From Vacuolonema iberomarrocanum LEGE 07170 (lineage in GTDB: Bacteria > Cyanobacteriota > Cyanobacteriia > Elainellales > Elainellaceae), in NCBI GenBank assembly GCA_015207365.1, contig JADEXA010000002.1, positions 124,001-188,000 of the forward strand: a stretch of DNA of 64,000 nt, given 5' to 3'. A model generated the notes under the pieces. The model did no database searches. It saw only the letters and a list, made by a program, of their open reading frames with translations, and had not been told where the DNA came from. Every line of letters starts with the position of its first letter. The stretch's first letter is position 1. The position numbers and the translations under genes are program-made. Positions 19,161-25,538 of this stretch are shown one piece after another.

Positions 19161-19498
19161 GGGAACACTCTGAATTGTATGCATCTGACTCAGAGAGGTA
19201 ACTGTGGCCAGATGGGTGAAATCCGGTTGAACCTATACGGGTGAAACCCAACAGGAACCTATGTCAGGATAGATGCAGACCTTACGGAACCTCGAGATTC
19301 CGCTCGTTCTCTACCGAACGGGTTATCTACCAAGTGAAGGGCAGACCTCCAATCGATCTCGTGAGGCTCTAACAGTTGAGCGATGCTACGGCCTACTTTC
19401 CGTCGTGAAGACGCACAACTGTGAGTCAGAGCCTATGCAAGCGCACATACCCCTTCCCCTATTTACACCAACGTCCAGCCTACTGCTAAGGGAATCCT
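19161..19498 (+). promoter_or_regulatory. Candidate structured 5' leader RNA (cobalamin-riboswitch-like elements)
   Basis: The 340 bases before the first V4R gene are rich in stems. CTCTGA (19168-19173) pairs with TCAGAG (19190-19195), CATCTG with CAGATG, and CGTTC with GAACG near 19303-19319. There are two GGGTGAAA-type hairpins near 19214 and 19240, and ACAGTTG/CAACTGT around 19371-19422. In order, the bases GGGAACAC (19161), TAACTGT (19199) and GTCAGGATA (19263) match the spacing pattern of cobalamin riboswitch core boxes (GGGAA, ACTGT, AGTCAGGA). The usual P4/P5 parts are not all present, so it may be a degenerate or different RNA. This is a reading by eye and is not a model hit. Confidence 0.3.
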
Positions 19499-20176
19499 AT
19501 GGTAACTGCAACGAACAAACCGCTACCGCCTCAGAACTCCAAAAAGCACAACCACTATGGGTTTCGCGATTTCTTTCAGTTTGATCCCGACAATGGGACA
19601 CTGAAGGATTGGAATGGTAGCCAAAATATCCTGACCACCGAGGATTTCATCATCGGGCTGGTCGAAGGATTGGAAGAAGAAGTCGGTGAAGCATCTGCCG
19701 CCATCATGTACACCATCGGTTGCGAATGGGGCCAACGTGATGCTCTCTTTTTCGAGCAGTGGTTTGAAAAAGAATTTGGTCGCTCCATTCGTCAGACAAA
19801 CCTATCGTTCTTGCTCGAAACCTGGTGGTGGCCCTTTACATCTCAGGGCTGGGGACGCTGGGAAGTCGATATGGGCGATCGCAAGCAAGGCTTCATGTTC
19901 ATCAACATTTTTGACTCGGCCGTTGCCCGTACCCTGGGCGATGTCGGTAAGCCTGTTTGCCATATCTACGCTGGATTGTTTGCCGGATTCTTCACCGAAC
20001 TGGTACGCAAGCAACTGAGTTGCATCGAGATTCAGTGCTACTCGATGGGTGAAACCTATTGCAAATTCCTCCTGGGCGGCCAAGACCGCATCGACGCAGC
20101 CTCCTTCTGGATGAATGAGGGTGCTACAGCCCGCGACATCGAAAAACGGATGCGTTCTGGGGAGCGGTTGCGATGA
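19499..20176 (+). CDS. V4R-domain protein, Slr0144-like (PSII assembly operon)
   Basis: 225 residues. After a disordered N-terminal 20 residues comes HYGFRDFFQFDPDNGTLKDW, then a V4R (4-vinyl-reductase-type) small-molecule-binding domain. Its markers are SAAIMYTIGCEWGQRDALFF and, near the C-terminus, the diagnostic CYSMGETYCKFLLGG (two cysteines and glycine as in V4R proteins). In Synechocystis the matching gene slr0144 opens the photosystem II assembly proficiency operon slr0144-slr0152, and the gene order here agrees. The ligand is unknown; tetrapyrroles have been proposed for V4R relatives. The stop overlaps the next start as ATGA, showing translational coupling. Confidence 0.85.
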   Translation: MVTATNKPLPPQNSKKHNHYGFRDFFQFDPDNGTLKDWNGSQNILTTEDFIIGLVEGLEEEVGEASAAIMYTIGCEWGQRDALFFEQWFEKEFGRSIRQTNLSFLLETWWWPFTSQGWGRWEVDMGDRKQGFMFINIFDSAVARTLGDVGKPVCHIYAGLFAGFFTELVRKQLSCIEIQCYSMGETYCKFLLGGQDRIDAASFWMNEGATARDIEKRMRSGERLR

Positions 20177-20502
20177 GCAGTGCCACACTTCTTGAGAAAA
20201 ACGGTTCAACCCCTCATCCGAAAATGGACTCCTGGCTTCAAGTTTCAACCCGAACCTTTTTCTCTTCCTTCAACTGGGATGACAACCCACCCGAAGTGCA
20301 AGAGATCAAAAAACAGGTTGCGGATCAAACTCTGAACGAAGATCAGATGCAGGAGCTGACGGTGGGGCATTTTTTCGCCTTAATCAACTGGGACGATGAA
20401 GCCGTTGCCGCCCCGCCATCTTCTGCGAACGCTTCCATGGCGGAACTGCCAGACGAGCAAGACAGCAAATTCACTCTGGAAGACTTTTCCGACTTGTTCT
20501 GA
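20173..20502 (+). CDS. Small Slr0145-like protein with repeated FFxxxNWDD motif
   Basis: 109 residues, mostly disordered and acidic. It carries the same short motif twice: TRTFFSSFNWDDNP (about 28-41) and GHFFALINWDDEAV (about 65-78). A third related aromatic patch, EDFSDLF, forms the C-terminus. No other domain is visible. It overlaps the previous V4R gene by 4 bases and stands where slr0145 stands in the Synechocystis PAP operon. The repeated aromatic-Trp-Asp motif looks like a short linear binding motif for a partner, perhaps one of the V4R proteins or the phycobilisome-like protein encoded next door; that is inference. Confidence 0.75.
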   Translation: MSSATLLEKNGSTPHPKMDSWLQVSTRTFFSSFNWDDNPPEVQEIKKQVADQTLNEDQMQELTVGHFFALINWDDEAVAAPPSSANASMAELPDEQDSKFTLEDFSDLF

Positions 20503-20572
20503 TGCCTTCTTAGTTAGATAGGCCTCATCTGTGCGTTTGCCAAGCGTTATACAGTTTTTGGGATAAAAGTCT

Positions 20573-21076
20573 ATGCACCCGCAACTCGAATCAATCTTCA
20601 ACGAAGCTGAGAATCGCTATCTCAAGGTCGAAGAATTGGATCCGTTGGATCAATATGTTACGTCGTTGCCCGATCGCCTACAGACTTACCGGGTGCTGCG
20701 CGATCGCGAAACCACTATTATGCAGGCGGTCGCCGACAGTCTGGTTACCGCGTTCCCCAACGAAAAGCACGAGCGCCTCGAACGGAGTATTAAGCATGCC
20801 ATGTTGGTTCTGCGCTATGCCGCCATGGGAATGCTGTTAGAGGACGAAGCTTTCATTCAAAATCGTTTGAAGGGTTGGTTGGCAGAAACCGTTAAGGCTT
20901 ATAACACCTACGATATCGAGCGCAAGCTCTATACCCTGCTCGATCAACAACTCACCAATTTCCTCAACTCACAACAGGCGTCGTTGCTTCAGCCCATGCT
21001 AAATCTGGCGCAGGCAACGCTTCTGGGTGAAGATCAGGAAGAAGAACCGCTGACCGCTTCTGCACTGGGCTGGTAA
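20573..21076 (+). CDS. Slr0146-like protein with phycobilisome-subunit-like helices, no bilin cysteine
   Basis: 167 residues, all-helical. The segment ERSIKHAMLVLRYAAMGMLL followed by EDEAFIQNRLKGWLAETVKA closely resembles the helix E-F-G region of phycobiliproteins, which read RDxxYxLRY then AGDxSxLxxxxLxGLxETY. There is no cysteine anywhere in the protein, so it cannot attach a bilin in the normal way. It matches slr0146 by order and type in the PSII assembly operon. It is probably a non-pigmented globin-like assembly or scaffold protein. The likeness is by eye; a profile search with the phycobilisome family would settle it. Confidence 0.75.
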   Translation: MHPQLESIFNEAENRYLKVEELDPLDQYVTSLPDRLQTYRVLRDRETTIMQAVADSLVTAFPNEKHERLERSIKHAMLVLRYAAMGMLLEDEAFIQNRLKGWLAETVKAYNTYDIERKLYTLLDQQLTNFLNSQQASLLQPMLNLAQATLLGEDQEEEPLTASALGW

Positions 21077-21186
21077 GGCAAGGGCCGTCAGTCGGGATGC
21101 CACTACCCCCCTGCTTGCTTATCGCTACACTGCTGGGTCTTGTGCCCCCCAGTCAAATCTTTTGAGAAATGAGCTGAGACACAACT

Positions 21187-21840
21187 ATGATTTCCGTCGC
21201 TGACCTGCTGGTAAATAATCGCGTTCCAGGAAACTACTTCGCTACGGATGCCTACGTCCGTAGTGATCTGGAAATGGGGTTGCTAGAAAATCGCCAGGGC
21301 GATCGCCTACTTGCGCTCCCCGAAGCCTTGATTCAGGGAATCTATGCCGGACTGGACAAAGAGACCGGACAAGCAACTCGTCTGGTGCTCTATAACTGTG
21401 GGCGCTGGTGGGGTAAAAACCTCTACAGCCGCTTTGTCGAAGAACTCACGGACTACTACGGCACACCCTTGTCAGATATGCCGATGGTAGAGTTTTTGCA
21501 ATCCCTCCAAAACTGTTGGAGAACTCACGGTTGGGGAAAGATTGAGTTGGATCAATCCTTCCAGCATCGGGGTTTGCTGGTCGTGAAAATTTGGAACTCC
21601 GCCTATGCGCGGCTGGCTCCCCAAAGCAACCAGCCCGTGTGTCAACTTGAGGCAGGTGTGTTGGCATCCTTCTTTGGCCAGTTATCGGGACGAGAGCTGT
21701 ATTGCCTCCAGACCACCTGCGAATCGATGGGGGCCGATTGCAATCGCTTTATTATTGGGTTGCCCAAACGGATAGAGCCTGCAGAAACGATGGTGACAAA
21801 CATGGAACATGATGCCATCATGCAGCAGCTTTGCAACTAA
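21187..21840 (+). CDS. V4R-domain protein, Slr0147-like
   Basis: 217 residues. It is a second V4R protein, related to the first one in the operon. Shared features are the ATRLVLYNCGRWWGKNLYSR segment, an aromatic-rich central part ending in THGWGKIEL, and the C-terminal CLQTTCESMGADCNRFIIGL (cysteine-rich V4R signature). Position and type match slr0147. In Synechocystis the downstream operon then has ferredoxin and TPR genes (slr0148-slr0151) before spkG; here the kinase follows directly after 365 bp, so those members are missing from this locus. Two paralogous V4R proteins may form a heterodimer; that is inference. Confidence 0.83.
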   Translation: MISVADLLVNNRVPGNYFATDAYVRSDLEMGLLENRQGDRLLALPEALIQGIYAGLDKETGQATRLVLYNCGRWWGKNLYSRFVEELTDYYGTPLSDMPMVEFLQSLQNCWRTHGWGKIELDQSFQHRGLLVVKIWNSAYARLAPQSNQPVCQLEAGVLASFFGQLSGRELYCLQTTCESMGADCNRFIIGLPKRIEPAETMVTNMEHDAIMQQLCN

Positions 21841-22205
21841 GCCATTACGGTGGAGATGATGGCTCCCCCCATTTGTCGTACAACGGATGCATTGGGTCGT
21901 GTAACGGATGCATTAGGTGACGCGTAGGGTCTGTCTGGTGGTTCTGTAGAGTGTTAGACAGTGGGAAGAGACAATAGATTCCCTGTCAGAGAACCGATGA
22001 GAAGGCGATCGCCAGCGTTTTGCCTGCTATGGCTCCAGGCCTAGTGTGGTTATGTCACCGGCCATCTGCTCTAGATGACTGATAGTTATCTACTATCTAC
22101 ATTGCTTGTTTTTATCTTTTGTCTCCGCTGTTTTTAGTGCACTGCTGATTATTTCTCATGTACTGTTGACTGTCCTGTTCTCTTACTTCTCTGCCCAGAC
22201 GTGTC
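21841..22205. other. Intergenic region with 21-bp tandem duplication
   Basis: 365 bp without a gene. A 21-bp unit at 21877-21897 is repeated at 21898-21918 with three differences; both copies contain ACGGATGCATT. The rest shows nothing recognisable. In the ancestral operon layout this is where the slr0148-slr0151 homologues would be. Confidence 0.6.
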
Positions 22206-24131
22206 GTGTCAACTCCTATAGGATCACCGAGTAAAGAGCTTAAGCGCTCGAAATATCGCCTTTTAGGGCTAGTCGGTCAAGGGCAATTTGGACGGGTTTA
22301 CTGCGCGGTGCACCGACGTACAGGGCAGTTTGTCGCGCTCAAGGATCTGCATCATGAACGCTTCCCCACTCACAAGTTTTTACGCGAACTCCGCTTCCTG
22401 CTTAGCTTAGAACATCCCAACATCGTTACCTGCCGCGCCTTAGAACATACCCGAAAGGGGCGCTATTTGGTGATGGACTATTGCGAAGGGGGAACCTTGC
22501 GGGGGCTGATGGAAGAGGATGCACGCCTCAGCTTGCACCAGTGCATTAAGCTCACCGCCGATATTTTGGCAGCACTGGATCATGCCCATAGTCGTGGCAT
22601 TGTGCATTGTGATATCAAGCCCGAGAACATTTTGCTAAACGTGGCGACGCATGGATGGACGGCACGAGTATCAGACTTTGGTATTGCCCGTCTCATCCAG
22701 GAACTAACAGCCGAGCCACATTCTGGAACAGGTAACACCGGATCCCCTGCTTATATGGCTCCGGAACGGTTCTATGGGCAATATTCCACGACCTCAGATC
22801 TCTATTCCATGGGCATCATCCTGTATGAGTTGCTAGCGGGCGATCGCCCTTTCACGGGCACCCCTGCAGATCTCATGACAGCGCATCTGAACAACCTGCT
22901 CGTGTTTCCCGAGTCCATCCCCACGGCGTGGCATTCTCTCATCAACACAGCGCTGCAAAAACTTTCGGCCCGACGCTTCGCTACCGCTGGGGATATGCTC
23001 CATGCGCTCAAACGAATTGCCGAAGCAGAAGGCATTCTGGGGTATTTGGAGTACCAGCCCGTTTCGATTCCACTCCTTTCCCCGGTGGCAGAGCTACCAC
23101 AGTCGGATCTGTTTAAGCTCAAGACGGAGCGGATTGGCGAACCGATGCAAGCGATCGCTCTACTCCCCGAAACCAACCGCAAGCTGTTGAAACCCTATCC
23201 TCCCCATATTGATTTCTTCTACCGGACTGAGCAAAATACGGTGCTTTTTGCCGGCTCCGAAACCCATGTTGAGGTTGATCCCCAGAAAACCTACGTTCCC
23301 CATAGTCCCCATCAACCCGTCCCATTACCTGAACCGATACGCTGGCTAGAATCCTGCCCAACGGGTGCCTATGCCTTGGGCGATCAGTTTCTGCATCGGC
23401 TAACCTACACCGATGACAGGATCCAAACGGATCCCGTTGTTGCGGTTGAAGCGGGCTCTCTGGCGGCGATTACTCCGTCCGGACAGTGGGGAGCAATCGC
23501 CCATACCCTTACAGGGCAACCTAGCTGGCATCTGCATCTACACGGGTTATGGACGGCTCCCAATGTGCAATCTTTCGCGCGTCAGATCACCCTACCGCTT
23601 CCAGCTGCTCAGACCCAGCTTCATCAGCTGGTGGCGTTGGATGAGCGCCATTTTATCGCCCTCTTTCGTGCGACAACAAATGCCACCGCTACCGCACCTA
23701 CCGCTGCCCCGACCTATCTTGAAATCGTGACCCGGCGGGGCCAGCAACTGGGCAATTTTTCCATGCCCCTACAAATCGGCCAGTTCCAATCCACAGCCTT
23801 CCCCTATCGCTGTATTGCCACTGATCTGGAAGATCCAACCTCCCTGGTTGCTATCGACCTCAAACCCTATCGGATCGTTCGCTTTGCCCTCGGCCTCCAA
23901 CCTTTTCTCTTGGCTTCTGCCCCTTGGGGTTACGTTGTTGCCGATCGCCACGGAGAAGTAGAGATTTTGGATGAATATGGACAGCTTGTCGGGCGGCTAG
24001 CTCTTCCTTTCCCGCCCATTGCCTTGGTGCCGTTCGAACCCTATGGTCTGCTCATCGCCACCTGGGGTGAGAACTGGGGATATCTCCATATTGTCAATCT
24101 CAAGACGCTGGAAATTCAACTGCTGTTTTGA
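22206..24131 (+). CDS. spkG: SpkG-like serine/threonine protein kinase
   Basis: 641 residues from a GTG start. The Hanks-type kinase domain fills about 15-275. It has a glycine loop GLVGQGQFGRVY, VALKDL (ATP lysine), a catalytic loop IVHCDIKPENILL, DFGIARL, and an activation segment with GNTGSPAYMAPE. The catalytic loop has Cys in place of the usual Arg (HCD, not HRD), so it is a non-RD kinase and may not need activation-loop phosphorylation. The remaining 365 residues have repeated strand patterns and look like an irregular beta-propeller. No transmembrane helix is seen. SpkG (slr0152) is the last gene of the Synechocystis PAP operon, so identity rests on both domain and context. Confidence 0.82.
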   Translation: MSTPIGSPSKELKRSKYRLLGLVGQGQFGRVYCAVHRRTGQFVALKDLHHERFPTHKFLRELRFLLSLEHPNIVTCRALEHTRKGRYLVMDYCEGGTLRGLMEEDARLSLHQCIKLTADILAALDHAHSRGIVHCDIKPENILLNVATHGWTARVSDFGIARLIQELTAEPHSGTGNTGSPAYMAPERFYGQYSTTSDLYSMGIILYELLAGDRPFTGTPADLMTAHLNNLLVFPESIPTAWHSLINTALQKLSARRFATAGDMLHALKRIAEAEGILGYLEYQPVSIPLLSPVAELPQSDLFKLKTERIGEPMQAIALLPETNRKLLKPYPPHIDFFYRTEQNTVLFAGSETHVEVDPQKTYVPHSPHQPVPLPEPIRWLESCPTGAYALGDQFLHRLTYTDDRIQTDPVVAVEAGSLAAITPSGQWGAIAHTLTGQPSWHLHLHGLWTAPNVQSFARQITLPLPAAQTQLHQLVALDERHFIALFRATTNATATAPTAAPTYLEIVTRRGQQLGNFSMPLQIGQFQSTAFPYRCIATDLEDPTSLVAIDLKPYRIVRFALGLQPFLLASAPWGYVVADRHGEVEILDEYGQLVGRLALPFPPIALVPFEPYGLLIATWGENWGYLHIVNLKTLEIQLLF

Positions 24132-24246
24132 AAACAAGCCCGTCGCGGCAGCACTTGGGGTTTTGCTCAGTTCTACCAATTAATCCTGGCTTGCCCCTAG
24201 AAGCGTTGCCATTCACGGTAGGCTAGAGGATGACGTGCGTTGAGAT

Positions 24247-24978
24247 ATGCTCTGGATTCTGCCCATGACAATGGATTGGTTGACTCCCAGTCATTGGATT
24301 ATATGTGCCCTGCTGCTAGGGTTTGCGATCGCCCATAGTGGTTTAGCGGCTCTCCGTCCCTACGGCGAAAAAATCATTGGAGCACGGCTCTATCGCGTGA
24401 TATTTGCCCTGGTCAGCATCCCCTTTGCAACGGTGCTGATCATTTATTTCTTTAACCATCGCTATGATGGCGCTCGATTGTGGAACCTCCAGGGCGTTCC
24501 AGGAATTGCCCCCATGGTCTGGGTCTTGTCGGCGATCTCCTTTTTATTTCTCTATCCGGCCACGTTTAATCTATTAGAAATTGCAGCCGTACAAAAACCC
24601 CAGGTTCATTTGTATGAAACCGGGATCGTTCGTGTGACGCGCCATCCTCAAATGGTTGGACAAATTATCTGGTGCATCGCCCATGGGTTGTGGTTAGGAA
24701 CGAGCTTTATGCTTGTGACCTCCGCAGGGTTGATTTTGCACCACCTATTTGGGGTGTGGCATGGGGATCGCCGGCTTTCGCAGCGCTATGGCCCAGCATT
24801 TGAAGCCGCAAAAGCACGAACCTCTGTGATTCCTTTTCTGGCTATCCTACAGGGCCGCCAAACCTTTGAATGGAAGGAATTTCTGCGTCCAGCCTATGCA
24901 GGGGTTGCTGTTTTTATAGGTTTATTATGGTGGGCACATCCATTTCTTGTGCGTGCAACCAGTCACGTTGCCTGGTAG
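24247..24978 (+). CDS. NnrU/Z-ISO-family membrane protein (15-cis-zeta-carotene isomerase-like)
   Basis: 243 residues with about six hydrophobic helices. The segment GIVRVTRHPQMVGQIIWCIA, then HGLWLGTSF and HHLFGVWHGDRRLSQRYG, is characteristic of the NnrU family and especially of Z-ISO. Z-ISO is the heme-dependent isomerase that converts the 15-cis double bond of zeta-carotene in plants and many cyanobacteria. The conserved histidines in RHPQ and in HHLFGVWH, and an earlier HSG in the first helix (AIAHSGLAAL), fit heme ligation. If right, it acts in carotenoid synthesis in the membrane. NnrU in denitrifiers has a different, unclear role, but the cyanobacterial context favours Z-ISO. The thioredoxin gene starts 40 bp downstream. 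Confidence 0.75.
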   Translation: MLWILPMTMDWLTPSHWIICALLLGFAIAHSGLAALRPYGEKIIGARLYRVIFALVSIPFATVLIIYFFNHRYDGARLWNLQGVPGIAPMVWVLSAISFLFLYPATFNLLEIAAVQKPQVHLYETGIVRVTRHPQMVGQIIWCIAHGLWLGTSFMLVTSAGLILHHLFGVWHGDRRLSQRYGPAFEAAKARTSVIPFLAILQGRQTFEWKEFLRPAYAGVAVFIGLLWWAHPFLVRATSHVAW

Positions 24979-25018
24979 AGTATAGATAAATATAAACTGC
25001 TTTAAAGCCCATTATTCA

Positions 25019-25378
25019 ATGATCCCAACCATTGATGAAACCAATTTCTCACAGGAAGTTGAACATGCCCCTGTGCCTGTTCTGGTAAATTTCTGGGCAC
25101 CCTGGTGCGGACTCTGTCGCATCGTTAACCCTCTCCTCAATCGGTTCCAGGGTGAATATGGAAATCTGTGCAAAATTGTCACTATTAATGCTGACGAGAA
25201 TTTAAAGCTTGTGAACGCGGTGCGCCTCAAAACCCTACCGACGTTGCTGCTGTTTCAAGATGGTGAAATTCTCCATCGCGTTGACAATTTCACGTCCCAC
25301 GATGAGTTACGTGAAGCCTTTACGCGGTTGGGTGATGTCGTAGAAACTGTCATTAATCAATACAGCTACACAGCTTAA
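25019..25378 (+). CDS. Thioredoxin-fold protein with CGLC active site
   Basis: 119 residues, a single thioredoxin domain: VPVLVNFWAPWCGLCRIVNP holds the redox motif, followed by VTINADENLKLVNA and the cis-proline loop LKTLPTLLLFQDGE. The active site reads CGLC, not the usual CGPC. The missing proline generally makes the disulfide more oxidising, so its target range may differ from housekeeping thioredoxins. Its closeness to the Z-ISO-like gene suggests co-expression. The C-terminal helix is slightly extended. Function as a dithiol-disulfide exchanger is secure; the partner is unknown. Confidence 0.85.
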   Translation: MIPTIDETNFSQEVEHAPVPVLVNFWAPWCGLCRIVNPLLNRFQGEYGNLCKIVTINADENLKLVNAVRLKTLPTLLLFQDGEILHRVDNFTSHDELREAFTRLGDVVETVINQYSYTA

Positions 25379-25406
25379 TTGCAGCTTGCGATCGATCGCC
25401 ACAAGA

Positions 25407-25500
25407 TTAGGACTGACGCAAAGCTTTCGTAAGTCTGAGCAAATTCGTTTATGTTGTGGACGCAATGCGCCCACAACATAAACAAAATGCGTAGGTCCAG
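25407..25500. repeat. MITE-like element with central palindrome
   Basis: TTAGGACTGACGCA at 25407-25420 and TGCGTAGGTCC at 25488-25498 form imperfect inverted ends of a type common in cyanobacterial small mobile elements. Inside is a perfect 13-bp hairpin GTTTATGTTGTGG (25447-25459) with CCACAACATAAAC (25471-25483). It lies between the convergent thioredoxin and regulator genes. Confidence 0.6.
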
Positions 25501-25538
25501 AAGACCTGTGTCAGGGTCTTATTTTTGGACGTACTCGA

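Noticed and set aside
19161..19498. Group II intron fragment as an explanation of the structured leader
   Set aside because: No domain V sequence (GAGC...GTAC) and no GTGCG 5' end or intron protein is present.
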